This document shows positions 25,931 to 35,921 of a stretch of 64,000 nt of DNA, piece by piece (position 1 is the first letter of the stretch; each line of letters begins with the position of its first letter). The position numbers and the translations under genes are program-made. The notes beneath the pieces are model-generated. The model saw only the letters and a list, made by a program, of their open reading frames with translations. It ran no database searches and was not told where the DNA came from. Source of the stretch: UBA10324 sp038326325. GTDB lineage: Bacteria; Bacteroidota; Bacteroidia; Chitinophagales; UBA10324. The stretch is from positions 248,001 to 312,000 of the forward strand of contig JBBQJW010000001.1 in assembly GCA_038326325.1 (NCBI GenBank), in the 5' to 3' direction.

Positions 25931-26395
25931 ATGAAACTGATACTCACTTTTTTAATTGTGTTTTTTATTTCCTTAATAATGTTCAGTTGTAAACGCGAAG
26001 GTTGCACCAATTCTGCTGCAACTAATTTTGATAAGAAAGCAAATAGTGATAACGGTTCTTGTTTGTATCCAAGTGATGCATATGTAGGAAGTTATACAAT
26101 GACTGATACCGCTGATAATTATTCTGGCGGTCCGACTGCGTTTACTTATCAGTTAGTAATCCTTAGGAACGGGAACAACCAAATTCAACTTAGCAATTTA
26201 TTTAATTGGTCGTTCACACCTTTAGCAAATGTTGATGATGCCGTTTCATTATTAATGATACCTACAGGAGCTTTAAGTGTTGGTTCAGGTAAACTAAATG
26301 GAAATAAACTTCGTCTTACTTATACTCTTTCAGGTTGGACAATTCACGGTACAGGTAGAAAAAAATTAGATAGATTTATTGTTTACTCACTTTAA
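25931..26395 (+). CDS. Hypothetical lipoprotein with a Cys-rich N-terminal repeat
   Basis: A 154-residue protein with a lipoprotein signal (lipobox ending IMFSC, Cys20). Right after it comes GCTNSAATNFDKKANSDNGSC, one copy of a short Bacteroidota repeat usually seen in long extracellular proteins. The rest is a small beta-rich domain that may be lipocalin-like. It overlaps the 3' end of the convergent sugar transferase by 20 bp. Function unknown. Confidence 0.7.
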   Translation: MKLILTFLIVFFISLIMFSCKREGCTNSAATNFDKKANSDNGSCLYPSDAYVGSYTMTDTADNYSGGPTAFTYQLVILRNGNNQIQLSNLFNWSFTPLANVDDAVSLLMIPTGALSVGSGKLNGNKLRLTYTLSGWTIHGTGRKKLDRFIVYSL

Positions 26396-26969
26396 AAATT
26401 GTTCTGAAAATAATTTTCAAATCATAAATCAAATTTTGATCTTCTATATATTCTAAATTCATTTTCAATTTTGCTGGCATCACAATTTCAATGTATGCTT
26501 TCTCTGCATCGGAATATTTTGCAAGCACTGCGTTTTCGTTTGAGTAAGTAATAGAAGCAGAGTCTGTAATTCCCGGTTTCACACTTAATATTTTTCTCTG
26601 TTCGTCGTTATATAAGTCAACATATTTTTTTACTTCAGGGCGTGGGCCAACAAAACTCATATCGCCTTTTAATACATTGATCAATTGCGGCAATTCATCG
26701 AGCTTGTATTTACGCAGATAATATCCAATGGCTGTTACACGCGGGTCACGATCACCAACAGTGAGCAATCCTTTTTTATCAGAGTCAGGTTTCATGGTTC
26801 TGAATTTCAGGATTCCGAACTCATGAAAATTTCTCCCAACTCTTTTCTGAATATAAAATATTCCACCTTGTGATGTAACAGTCACGAGAATTGAAATCAA
26901 AATGAATAATGGTGAAAGAACAATTAGAGCAATTAATGAAAAAATAAAATCGAAACCGCGCTTTAGCAT
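26376..26969 (-). CDS. Initiating sugar-phosphate transferase (PglC/WcaJ family)
   Basis: A membrane-bound phosphoglycosyl transferase with an N-terminal hydrophobic hairpin (RGFDFIFSLIALIVLSPLFI) and the catalytic GILKFRTMKPDSD, then DELPQLINVLKGDMSFVGPRPE. These enzymes put the first sugar-1-phosphate on undecaprenyl phosphate. I start at ATG 26969, one base after the stop of the aminotransferase gene, not at TTG 26981. Together with the membrane dehydratase and aminotransferase nearby, it suggests that the first sugar is a di-N-acetylbacillosamine-like sugar. Confidence 0.9.
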   Translation of the reverse strand: MLKRGFDFIFSLIALIVLSPLFILISILVTVTSQGGIFYIQKRVGRNFHEFGILKFRTMKPDSDKKGLLTVGDRDPRVTAIGYYLRKYKLDELPQLINVLKGDMSFVGPRPEVKKYVDLYNDEQRKILSVKPGITDSASITYSNENAVLAKYSDAEKAYIEIVMPAKLKMNLEYIEDQNLIYDLKIIFRTIFKVSKQ

Positions 26970-26970
26970 T

Positions 26971-28185
26971 TTACTTCGCAACTAATATTTCTTCAACAGA
27001 TTCAATTACAGTTTTCGCAACAATATCAATCTGTTCATTTGTAAGATTGTAATAAACGGGAAGTGAAATTTCTCTTGAATAATTATCGTAAGCTACAGGA
27101 TAATCTTCCATTTTGTAACCAAGCGATTTATAAAAACTCATTAGCGGCAATGGCTTGAAATGCACATTGACTGATACATTCTGCTCACTCACCAATTTAA
27201 TAATTTCATTGCGTTGCTGTTCCGAAATATTTTTAATACGCAGTAAAAACAAGTGATATGAACTCTCTGCTAGTTCATTTTTAAAAACAGGAAGTTGTGC
27301 CCAACTCTCTTTTGAAAAATGATTCAGGTATTGCTCAACAATTTCTTTTCGGCGCGGAAGTGTATCAGAATCATATCGCTCCAATTCAACCAATCCAATC
27401 GCAGCAAGAATATCCGGCATGTTCCATTTGTAACCAGCTTCAACAATATCATATTCCCAACTTCCCATTTGTGTTTTGGCAAGGGCATCTTTATTCTGCC
27501 CGTGTAGTGATTTAATATTTAAGTCGGTGTAAATTTTTTCGTTATCAAATGGGTTCGGAAGATTAAAACAAACGGCACCTCCTTCTGCTGTAGTTAAATT
27601 CTTTACCGCATGAAAAGAAAATACACTTGCATCCACATTGCTCCCAACTTTTTTTCCATTGTAAAAAGCCCCAAAAGAATGTGCAGCATCTGACAACACT
27701 AAAATCCGTCCAAGCATTTTTTGAATGTCATTTTCTACTTTGAATATTCCGGATGATTGCTTTGCAATATTCATAATGGAATTATAATCGCATGGAAAAC
27801 CTCCCATGTCAACTGGCATTATCACTTTTGTTTTTGAAGTAATGGCTTCACTGATTCGTTGCAAACTGATATTGAAGTCATTTTCATTTACATCAACCAT
27901 CACAGGTCTTGCACCGCAGTGTAACACCACATTGGCTGTTGCTGAATAAGTGTATGCCGGAAGAATAACTTCATCACCTTCTTTTACACCAAACCAGCGA
28001 AGCATTGCTTCCAAACCCGCAGTGGCTGAATTAAAACACAATACTTTTTTGGCTCCTGCATATTCAGCAATTAATTTTTCAAATTTTTTAGTTCGTGGTC
28101 CGGTGGTAATCCACCCGGACTGAAGTGCTGCTACAACTTCATCAATAATTTTCTGGTCAATGCGTGGCGGTGAAAATGGAATCAT
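26971..28185 (-). CDS. DegT/DnrJ/EryC1 PLP-dependent sugar aminotransferase (PglE-like)
   Basis: A 404-residue type I-fold aminotransferase. The PLP lysine is in FSFHAVKNLTTAEGG and the acid in LSDAAHSFGA. The longer variant fits UDP-4-keto-sugar aminotransferases. I start at ATG 28185 (MIPFSPPRID) instead of the TTG at 28194. It is directly coupled to the sugar transferase. With the dehydratase at 23837 it could make UDP-4-amino-4,6-dideoxy-GlcNAc. Confidence 0.88.
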   Translation of the reverse strand: MIPFSPPRIDQKIIDEVVAALQSGWITTGPRTKKFEKLIAEYAGAKKVLCFNSATAGLEAMLRWFGVKEGDEVILPAYTYSATANVVLHCGARPVMVDVNENDFNISLQRISEAITSKTKVIMPVDMGGFPCDYNSIMNIAKQSSGIFKVENDIQKMLGRILVLSDAAHSFGAFYNGKKVGSNVDASVFSFHAVKNLTTAEGGAVCFNLPNPFDNEKIYTDLNIKSLHGQNKDALAKTQMGSWEYDIVEAGYKWNMPDILAAIGLVELERYDSDTLPRRKEIVEQYLNHFSKESWAQLPVFKNELAESSYHLFLLRIKNISEQQRNEIIKLVSEQNVSVNVHFKPLPLMSFYKSLGYKMEDYPVAYDNYSREISLPVYYNLTNEQIDIVAKTVIESVEEILVAK

Positions 28186-28324
28186 ACTCAACAATCAATT
28201 TCTTTCGCAACAAAAATGAAGAAATAAAATCTCAGAAGTGAGTGAAAATCATTTGATTTTTCAAGGTGAATAACAATGAGTGTTGAACTTGAATTAGAAA
28301 TTATTTTTACCATTCCTACTTCAA

Positions 28325-29566
28325 ATGCTTCTTTCAAAAGAACTCAACAATAAAATCACTTATTACCTGTTGCTTGCTTTTGCATTCTCTTTTCCATTCG
28401 GAAATATTTATGGAACAATAATTATCATTTTGCTTTCTGCTTTATGGTTGCTCAGCGGAAATATTTTCAGCAAATTGAAAACAGCTTTTTCAAATCCACT
28501 GTTTTTAAGTTTCACTTCTTTATTTCTGTTACAGTTTGTCTGGTTAATTAACACGCAAGATTTAGAGCGCGCATTTTATTTAATCCGGCTGAATGCTTCA
28601 ATGTTTGTGTTACCACTTTTGTTTGCGACCTATCATTCATCATTTTTAAAAATAAATTATAAGAATGTTTTAAAAGCGCTCATTGTAGGTTGCCTGACAG
28701 TTTCAGTAATTTCCATTCTATTGGCATTTAAAAATTATTTTCAAACAGGTGATGCCGAAATGTTTTTTTATAACAATCTGGTGATACACTTTTATCATCC
28801 GGGATTTTTATCAATACAAATGAGTTTGTGTTTACTCATTTTGTTGTTCGATTTTTCAGGTATATATATTTTGTTTGATTCAACACAATTCAGAGTTTTA
28901 AAAATCATTTTGATTTTATGGTTCATACTTTTTATAGCGCTGCTGTCATCCAAAATCGGATTGATTGTTCTGATGTTGATTCTTATTGTAACAGTTATTT
29001 ACAGTTTCACTAAAATAAAAAATATTGCCTTTCGTGCTGCAATAATCCTGCTGCCTGTAACAGTTCTGTTACTAATTTTGAAATCTGATATTTACGAAAG
29101 AGTCAATCTTGCTATTCAAACAATTAATTCAAAGCAAAATCTTAATCAGAACGAAGAGTCAACAGCCCTGAGAATTACAGCAGTTAAGACCACCACTGAA
29201 TTAATAAAAAACAATTGGCTCACTGGAGTTGGAACCGGGGATGTTTGGGGCGATTTGCGCCGATATTATTTTGTAGATAGAAAATCAGGCTGCCTGATTG
29301 AAAGAGTAATTCCTCACAATCAATATCTGAATTCATTTGCAAAACATGGAGTGACTGGAATTACTTTCCTCTTGATTTTACTTTTTTTTCCATTGATAAA
29401 ATCCTTTAAACAAAAGCAATGGCTCAGTTTTTCATTTATGATTTTATTAATGATGAATTGTGGAGTTGAAGATGTTTTTGAAGTACAGAATGGAGTTGTA
29501 TTTGCCAGCTTCTTTTATTCGTATTTTTTTTTGCTGTTGTCAAAAACGACTGATAACTTATCTTGA
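28325..29566 (+). CDS. O-antigen ligase/polymerase-like membrane protein (Wzy_C family)
   Basis: A 413-residue protein with about ten membrane helices and a long periplasmic loop near residues 270-340 holding TGVGTGDVWGDLRRYY and RVIPHNQYLNSFAKHG. The loop is typical of WaaL/Wzy polymerases or ligases. It stands alone on the plus strand amid minus-strand genes, and its 3' end overlaps the convergent GT2 gene by 9 bp. It could polymerise or attach the polymer; the sequence does not decide. Confidence 0.8.
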   Translation: MLLSKELNNKITYYLLLAFAFSFPFGNIYGTIIIILLSALWLLSGNIFSKLKTAFSNPLFLSFTSLFLLQFVWLINTQDLERAFYLIRLNASMFVLPLLFATYHSSFLKINYKNVLKALIVGCLTVSVISILLAFKNYFQTGDAEMFFYNNLVIHFYHPGFLSIQMSLCLLILLFDFSGIYILFDSTQFRVLKIILILWFILFIALLSSKIGLIVLMLILIVTVIYSFTKIKNIAFRAAIILLPVTVLLLILKSDIYERVNLAIQTINSKQNLNQNEESTALRITAVKTTTELIKNNWLTGVGTGDVWGDLRRYYFVDRKSGCLIERVIPHNQYLNSFAKHGVTGITFLLILLFFPLIKSFKQKQWLSFSFMILLMMNCGVEDVFEVQNGVVFASFFYSYFFLLLSKTTDNLS

Positions 29567-30580
29567 CAAAGTCTCATGAGCACTTGCTGATTTTTTTCGA
29601 AGCAGAATAAAATCAATCACACCTTTTAAATATCCTGTTCCATATGAGAGATGAAGAATAAAAAAAGCAAATGCAATTTTTATCACTGAGCCGATCGAAT
29701 TTTTTAAGCGTGCTGCAAATACAAAAGCGCCCATCAGATAGGCAGAGAGTATTATCAAAAACGGAATCAAAAACGAAACTGAAAAGCAACTTAAAATAAT
29801 TCCTGCTATCAAAAACAGTACGAAGAAAAAAGGAATCAACTGCCGGAAAGTGGTAACCATTTTATGTTTCCGGTTGACAAAAACTTTCCAGTAACCATAT
29901 TGAAAATATTGCACCCATAATTTTTTCCAACTCCCTCGAACAAAATATTTTACTGATGTATCAGTAGCCAACCATATTTTTTTTCCTGCCTTAGTTAGTC
30001 GGTAATTGAATTCATCATCCTGATTTCTTGTCAGTTCTTCATCAAATAAACCAATCAACGAAAAAACTTCTTTTCGATATGCACCGAAAGCAACTGTATC
30101 AACATACCCATCTTTTGCACCCGTTCTGAAATGCGCATTGCCAACTCCGAAAGGCGAGGTCATGGCAAGCGAAATAATTTCTGCCACATTATCCTTTGCC
30201 TCGTTCTGTAACACTCCCCCGCAACACCACACATCAGGATTCTCCTTTAAAATATTTACACAGGTGTTTAAATAATTTCCGTGCATCTCAGCATGTGCTC
30301 CCAAAATAATTATAATGGAACCCGTTGCATTTTTAATCCCAAGATTTAATGCGAAGGGTGTTGTTTGTTTTTCATTCACAAACACTTTGAGCTGTGAATT
30401 CTTTTCCGAATAATTTTTCAGCAATTCAAAAGTTCCATCATCGCTTTTTCCATCGCAAACAATTACTTCAATTTTTTCTCTTGGGTAATTATTATGCAGA
30501 ACTGATTGAATACAAGGAATGATATAATTTTTCTCATTTCGGCAGGGAATAACGATTGATATTACAGGGGTATTCATCAT
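29558..30580 (-). CDS. GT2 glycosyltransferase with C-terminal membrane segments
   Basis: A 340-residue protein. SIVIPCRNEKNYI at 6-18, VIVCDGKSDDGT (about 37-48) and LTRNQDDEFNYRLTKAGKKIW (about 185) define a GT-A fold with the ED-type catalytic motif. Two to three hydrophobic helices near 245-320 anchor it. Its ATG overlaps the wecB stop by four bases, so the two are coupled. Confidence 0.85.
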   Translation of the reverse strand: MMNTPVISIVIPCRNEKNYIIPCIQSVLHNNYPREKIEVIVCDGKSDDGTFELLKNYSEKNSQLKVFVNEKQTTPFALNLGIKNATGSIIIILGAHAEMHGNYLNTCVNILKENPDVWCCGGVLQNEAKDNVAEIISLAMTSPFGVGNAHFRTGAKDGYVDTVAFGAYRKEVFSLIGLFDEELTRNQDDEFNYRLTKAGKKIWLATDTSVKYFVRGSWKKLWVQYFQYGYWKVFVNRKHKMVTTFRQLIPFFFVLFLIAGIILSCFSVSFLIPFLIILSAYLMGAFVFAARLKNSIGSVIKIAFAFFILHLSYGTGYLKGVIDFILLRKKSASAHETLSR

Positions 30581-31650
30581 TGTTTTAACAATGTATCTAC
30601 AATCACTTCACTGGCCCTTCCATTTCCATACAAGTTGATATTGAAATTGGATTTTTTATTTCGGAAATATTCGAATGCGTTTTGAATTTTGCTTTCATCA
30701 GAACCGACCACTTTATTGAAATCGTGTTCTTCCAGTTCAACCCATTCTGATTGTTCGCGGAGAGTGACGCAATGTTTTTGAAAGAAGAAAGCTTCTTTTT
30801 GCAACCCGCCGCTATCAGTCATTACCAGCGAACAATTTTTCAGCAATTCAATCATATCAAAGTAACCGACCGGGTCTAAGATTTTGAATTCGGTTTTTAA
30901 ATTTTGTTGCGATATAATTTTTCGTGTGCGTGGATGCAGAGGAACAACCAATGGAATCGTTGAGTTTAGTTTGTTTAAAGCATTCAATAATCTTTTCAAA
31001 ACTGTTACATCATTAGTGTTTTCCTCTCTGTGTAAAGTTGCAAGAACAAAGTCTTTCAAACCTAAAGAAGAAATAATTGTGGAACGACTTGCTGATTGTG
31101 CTGCATAAAAAATTGCGGCATCCTGCATGACATCTCCGTTCTTAATTATTGTAGAAGGGAAATTTTTAAACCCTTCCACTTCCAGGTTTTTTATTGCCGT
31201 ATCAGTAGGACAAAAAAGAATATTGCTAATTCTGTCAGTGAGAATTCGATTAATTTCTTCGGGCATTTTATAATTAAAGCTGCGAAGCCCTGCTTCAACA
31301 TGCGCAACTTTAATATGAAGTTTACTAGCAGCGAGAGCGCCTGCAAGTGTAGAATTAGTATCACCGTAAACCATAACAATATCAGGTCGTTCCTGTAACA
31401 GAATTTTTTCAATTCCCTCCAGCATCTGTCCTGTCATGGCTCCGTGTGATAGTCCATTGATATCTAAATTGAAAGCAGGTTTAGGAATTTCCATTTCACG
31501 AAAAAATACTTCGCTCATGTTATCATCAAAATGCTGCCCTGTATGAATGATGATTTCATTCAGTTCAGAATATTTTTTTATTACGCGGCTTACTGCTCCT
31601 GCTTTTACAAACTGTGGTCGCGCGCCGACAACTGTTACAATTTTTTTCAA
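30577..31650 (-). CDS. wecB: UDP-GlcNAc 2-epimerase (non-hydrolysing)
   Basis: A 357-residue GT-B-fold enzyme that makes UDP-ManNAc from UDP-GlcNAc. VVGARPQFVKA at the start, HTGQHFDDNMS, GDTNSTLAGALAA, VEAGLRSFNYKMPEEINR and the C-terminal MTDSGGLQKEAFF are classic. It fits a polymer containing ManNAc or a derivative; no WecC dehydrogenase is present in the window. Part of the minus-strand run from 42462 to 29558. Confidence 0.9.
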   Translation of the reverse strand: MKKIVTVVGARPQFVKAGAVSRVIKKYSELNEIIIHTGQHFDDNMSEVFFREMEIPKPAFNLDINGLSHGAMTGQMLEGIEKILLQERPDIVMVYGDTNSTLAGALAASKLHIKVAHVEAGLRSFNYKMPEEINRILTDRISNILFCPTDTAIKNLEVEGFKNFPSTIIKNGDVMQDAAIFYAAQSASRSTIISSLGLKDFVLATLHREENTNDVTVLKRLLNALNKLNSTIPLVVPLHPRTRKIISQQNLKTEFKILDPVGYFDMIELLKNCSLVMTDSGGLQKEAFFFQKHCVTLREQSEWVELEEHDFNKVVGSDESKIQNAFEYFRNKKSNFNINLYGNGRASEVIVDTLLKQ

Positions 31651-31663
31651 TTGAAATTACTTC

Positions 31664-33502
31664 TTAGTTGTGATTGAAATGTTGTTTCATCCATTTTTCA
31701 AAAATGAAAGTGCGGAAAATTAATGAATGGTCGGTATTTGATTTTCCTTTCAGAAAATCATTGTAATAACTCATGAATTTTTCTTTATCAATTATTCCGG
31801 CTTCATGTAGTTTTGAATGATTGAATTCTTCTCTCACCATTGAGACCAATTGATTTTTCAACCAGATTTCCTCTGGTGTTGTGAAACCTTTTTTATCTCT
31901 TCTCCAACGAATAACATCGGGTAACTCATTCATTGATTTGCGCAGAATATATTTCGTCCATCCATTTTTCAATTTCAGGTTCAAAGTAATGGACAGTAAA
32001 AAATTCACTAAACGATGATCAAGAAAAGGTAATCGCGATTCAATAGAAGCGGCCATTGAGTTTCTATCTTCGTAATGAGTAAGCACAGGCACACTATACA
32101 AATCAATATCCTTTTCCTGTCTCTCAACAATTGAATTGAATTGCCATATTTTTTCTGTTACACCATTCAATAAAATAAAATCATCTTTTTTTCCCGCATA
32201 TCCAGGCAAGTATCTTTTCATTTGATTCCATTCCAACTGCCAGACAATAGTCCTATTGATGAGGGATGAAAGCAGTTCCCGAACAACAATATCGTACCTG
32301 AATTTTTTTCTGCTTTCCTGTAAGTTGAAGAAAAAATATTTCAGATAACCCATCATTATTTCATCGCCACCTTGTCCGCACAGAATCACTTTAATGTCGT
32401 GTTCCTTTTTTATTTGCTGAAACATCAGGTATTGTGCAACAATGCTGAATGAACCAAATGGTTCATCCTGATGAAACAAAACTTTGTCAATGAATTCGGG
32501 AACCTGAGATGAATTAAATCTGAGTTTTGAATTCAGGAGATGATTGTGCTTTACGAGCGCGTCAACAAACGATTCTTCGCTATATTTTTTACTGTCGCTC
32601 ACTACCGAAAATGATTCGAAATTTCCGGGTGAAAAAGAATCAGCAAGCACAGTAATAGCTGAAGAATCAAGACCGCCGCTTAGCAAAGAACCAACTGTTA
32701 CATCACTGCGCAATCTGATTTTTATGCTGTCAGTAAAAAGCTCGTGAAAATTATCAATCGCATCGTTCCCACTTATTAATGTGGAATTCAATTCGTAATC
32801 CCAATACTTTTCCTCAGTAAAATTTCCAGAGGAAATATCAATGATCATAGAAGACTTTGCAGCAACTTTTTTAATTCCTTGAAAAAATGTGTCGTTTGTA
32901 TGTTCAAGCAACTGCTGCTGTAAAAAATGATAGGCAAGTTGTTTGTTTAATTTTTTAGAAGAAAGAAACGGAATCAGCTGTTTGATTTCACTGGCGAAAT
33001 ACCAATTGCCATTTTCTTTAAGATAATAAAGTGGTTTAATGGAAAATCGGTCTCGCGAACAAATCATTTTTTGATTTTTCAAATCCACCAGTACAAAAGC
33101 CCACATTCCATTGAACTTTGAAAAACCTTTAACCCCAAATTGCTTGTAAGTTTTAAGAATAACTTCGGTATCGCTGCCTGTTGAAAATGTGTGCCCGAGT
33201 TTTTTTAATTCTTCGCGCAGCTCAACATAATTGAAAATTTCTCCATTGAAAATAATGTAACAGTCATCACGAAACATTGGCTGATTTCCGTCTTCGCTTA
33301 AATCAAGAATTGAGAGTCGGCGATGACCGAGAAAAATGTTGAAGTGATTATTATCGTTTACGCCGGTTGAATAATCAAGTGCCAGAATTCCTTGCGCATC
33401 AGGCCCACGATAAGAAATTAATTCAGTGGCGGATACAAATTTTTTAAAGTCCGTTACACCAAATTTATTTTCAGAAGAAATGACTGCAAATATTCCGCAC
33501 AT
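31664..33502 (-). CDS. Glutamine-hydrolysing asparagine synthase-like enzyme in polysaccharide locus
   Basis: A 612-residue protein. The N-terminal nucleophile is Cys2 (MCGIFAVISS), with SYRGPDAQG for glutamine binding. The synthetase domain has the pyrophosphate loop LLSGGLDSSA near 271-280. Inside sugar loci such AsnB/WbpS-like proteins usually amidate uronic acid residues of the polymer, and housekeeping asparagine synthesis is less likely here. It lies between wecB (14 bp) and a GT4 gene (5 bp). Confidence 0.87.
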   Translation of the reverse strand: MCGIFAVISSENKFGVTDFKKFVSATELISYRGPDAQGILALDYSTGVNDNNHFNIFLGHRRLSILDLSEDGNQPMFRDDCYIIFNGEIFNYVELREELKKLGHTFSTGSDTEVILKTYKQFGVKGFSKFNGMWAFVLVDLKNQKMICSRDRFSIKPLYYLKENGNWYFASEIKQLIPFLSSKKLNKQLAYHFLQQQLLEHTNDTFFQGIKKVAAKSSMIIDISSGNFTEEKYWDYELNSTLISGNDAIDNFHELFTDSIKIRLRSDVTVGSLLSGGLDSSAITVLADSFSPGNFESFSVVSDSKKYSEESFVDALVKHNHLLNSKLRFNSSQVPEFIDKVLFHQDEPFGSFSIVAQYLMFQQIKKEHDIKVILCGQGGDEIMMGYLKYFFFNLQESRKKFRYDIVVRELLSSLINRTIVWQLEWNQMKRYLPGYAGKKDDFILLNGVTEKIWQFNSIVERQEKDIDLYSVPVLTHYEDRNSMAASIESRLPFLDHRLVNFLLSITLNLKLKNGWTKYILRKSMNELPDVIRWRRDKKGFTTPEEIWLKNQLVSMVREEFNHSKLHEAGIIDKEKFMSYYNDFLKGKSNTDHSLIFRTFIFEKWMKQHFNHN

Positions 33503-33507
33503 AAAAT

Positions 33508-34620
33508 TTAATCCTGTTTCAGAATTTTTTTGTAAAAATCAATCAGTACTTTTTCTTCTGCCTCCCAACTTAGATTATTTTCAATAAGTTGTTTTCCGGA
33601 TTTTGACATTTTTTCTTTCAATCCCTGTTCCGAAAATATTTTTTTTATTCCTTCTGCAATTGATTGAGGTGATTTAGGATTTACAAATACTGCACTGTCA
33701 AGAAATAATTTTTTCCAGTACGAAAAATCGGAAAGCACCATTGGTAATCCGCAGGTCATGTACTCAAATGGTTTGTTAGGCATTGCTTCCAAATGATTTG
33801 CTGCAGGTAAATAAGTCAGCATTCCAACATCTGCCCTTTTCATTAAGCCATATGCCTTGGTTTGTTCCACCTGCCCAAAGTATTTACATTTTTTCCACCC
33901 ATCATTCTTCATGCACTCATTCTGCAATTCTATTTCATCCCAGGTTCCGGCAATCCATAATTCAAAATCATCAGTTAGAAAATTCATTGCACTCACCATT
34001 TCTGCAATTCCACGAATTCGTGTAAGCCCACCAGTGAAGACCAATATGTTTTTATTCCCCTTTTCAATATCTGAAATTGCTGCACCATAAATAAGTTTTA
34101 CAACAGGAAGATTTCTTATTAAAACAGATTTTCGTTTTCCGAATTGCTCGTAAATATTTTCTGTTGCACCAATTACCCCACTTAAAACAAGATATGAAAA
34201 TTGTTCGACACCTTTTGCAATCAGTGAAATAATTTTTCGAAGAAAAGAAGTTGGTATCCAGGTTTTATCCAGAATATCCTTTGAAAGATTTTCGTGTGCA
34301 TCGTAAATAACTTTTTTCCCCATCAAGCGAAGCAGCCATCCGATTGGCATTAACTCGGGGTCATGGAAATGAAATAGTGTTGCTTTTGTATTTATTGCTT
34401 TACGAAATGCAAGTAGGGGTTTGAAAAAAATCCTTTTAAGCCTTGAAGAAGATGTAGGTAAAGCAACAATTTTTATTCCATCAATGACTTCATCTTTATC
34501 ATTTGTGACTACATAAAAAACTTCAAAACCTGATTTATATAGCGAGGAACATTCCTTAATGAATATTCGAATATCCTTAACAGAATGAACAGTAGAAATA
34601 TGACAAACTCGGATTGACAT
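33508..34620 (-). CDS. GT4 glycosyltransferase
   Basis: A 370-residue GT-B enzyme. The N-terminal domain has HFHDPELMPIGWLL and VIYDAHENL, and the C-terminal donor site is PNKPFEYMTCGLPMV (about 285-300) after LVFTGGLTRIRG. Such retaining transferases add a hexose or N-acetylhexosamine from the cytoplasmic side. Donor not deducible. Confidence 0.87.
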   Translation of the reverse strand: MSIRVCHISTVHSVKDIRIFIKECSSLYKSGFEVFYVVTNDKDEVIDGIKIVALPTSSSRLKRIFFKPLLAFRKAINTKATLFHFHDPELMPIGWLLRLMGKKVIYDAHENLSKDILDKTWIPTSFLRKIISLIAKGVEQFSYLVLSGVIGATENIYEQFGKRKSVLIRNLPVVKLIYGAAISDIEKGNKNILVFTGGLTRIRGIAEMVSAMNFLTDDFELWIAGTWDEIELQNECMKNDGWKKCKYFGQVEQTKAYGLMKRADVGMLTYLPAANHLEAMPNKPFEYMTCGLPMVLSDFSYWKKLFLDSAVFVNPKSPQSIAEGIKKIFSEQGLKEKMSKSGKQLIENNLSWEAEEKVLIDFYKKILKQD

Positions 34621-34664
34621 TTAATTCTTATGCGGTGAAAATAATCTTATTCACCTGCTAAATT

Positions 34665-35921
34665 TCATTCATCAATTTCAATTTTTTCGCTTTCAAAATT
34701 CCTTTTCATTATTAAAAAAAGTAAAATAATCAAAGCCCATCCTCCAGAAAACAAAAGTGTAAAAAGAGAAGATGAACTCAACATCAATACATAAAAAATA
34801 TTTAGACAAAATTTAATCAAATCAAATCCAGCAAACAATGGATTAATAAATGAAAAAATAAATGCAAGCAGAATAGCTGAATAAACAAGACCTATCCACC
34901 CGAAGTTTGCAAAATCATACATAAAGCTCGCAACATTAACTGCACCTGCATAACCTAATTTTGAATACTCAGGATACATGAATGGATATAACTCATTTGA
35001 ATACTCATGATATTCTTGCCCAATAATTGGTGCAAGGAAGCGATAACCACCGCCGTATAAGAAAGGTTTGTATTCCGGAATTGCCCTGAACCAACCTGAT
35101 ACAGTTTTTCCTGGGATAAATAAAGTTCTGTCGGCAAGATTTGACATGCTTTTTTCCAACCCAACGCCCTTGTCACTTACATGCTCCTGAACAATTCTTT
35201 GATTAACATCTCCTGAACGCAGCGAAGGGTTTGCAACGAACATTAAGAAATTCAATCCTGCAAAAATGATTATTGCAAATCCAATCAATCGCCAAAAGTG
35301 CTTTTGACTGAATGAAAAAATCAATAATGGAATGAAAGATGTAACAACATAACTTTTTGCTACTAGCGAAATGCTGTAAAAAAATGAAATAATTAAAACG
35401 GGAATGAAAATTTTCCAGTTTCTTTTCTGATAGAAATACAATAGAAGAAAAGGTATAATAGCTTTTAATAAGAAACTGCTTATATAATTTATAATTGTTG
35501 AAGAATTTTCTGTTACATCTTTTCTAATACAATAGATTTTAAAGGAGTCATTACTCATTAATGCACTTAGTGTTGGAATTTCACCCAGATATAAAAAGTG
35601 CGCAATCACAAATAAAGCAGAACCAATAAATAACAATAATGGAAAATTACTTTTATCAGGTAGTTCCATTTTAGAAATAAATATTTTCACAACAGATTGA
35701 ATAGAATTATTTTTTCTGAAGAAATACTCAAACATGAAATAAAATGAAATTAAAACTACTGAGTAAAGAATAAGATAAGAGATAAAACGAAATCCTGAAT
35801 CGAAATAAACCCCAAGAGCAAGAAAAATCAAAACCAAAACATAAACCCAAAGCAGACTATGCCTGCCTGAAATAAATTTATTAAACCACTTGTAAATCGT
35901 TTGGTCGAGAATTTTTTTCAT
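34665..35921 (-). CDS. Polysaccharide polymerase-like multi-spanning protein (Wzy candidate)
   Basis: A 418-residue protein with about ten to eleven membrane helices and a large outward loop at about 240-320 (SLRSGDVNQRIVQEHVSDK and the Tyr/Pro-rich segment behind it). Topology and position next to two Wzx-like genes fit an oligosaccharide repeat-unit polymerase. Its start region overlaps the end of the upstream flippase by 41 bp, an unusually long overlap. Confidence 0.72.
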   Translation of the reverse strand: MKKILDQTIYKWFNKFISGRHSLLWVYVLVLIFLALGVYFDSGFRFISYLILYSVVLISFYFMFEYFFRKNNSIQSVVKIFISKMELPDKSNFPLLLFIGSALFVIAHFLYLGEIPTLSALMSNDSFKIYCIRKDVTENSSTIINYISSFLLKAIIPFLLLYFYQKRNWKIFIPVLIISFFYSISLVAKSYVVTSFIPLLIFSFSQKHFWRLIGFAIIIFAGLNFLMFVANPSLRSGDVNQRIVQEHVSDKGVGLEKSMSNLADRTLFIPGKTVSGWFRAIPEYKPFLYGGGYRFLAPIIGQEYHEYSNELYPFMYPEYSKLGYAGAVNVASFMYDFANFGWIGLVYSAILLAFIFSFINPLFAGFDLIKFCLNIFYVLMLSSSSLFTLLFSGGWALIILLFLIMKRNFESEKIEIDE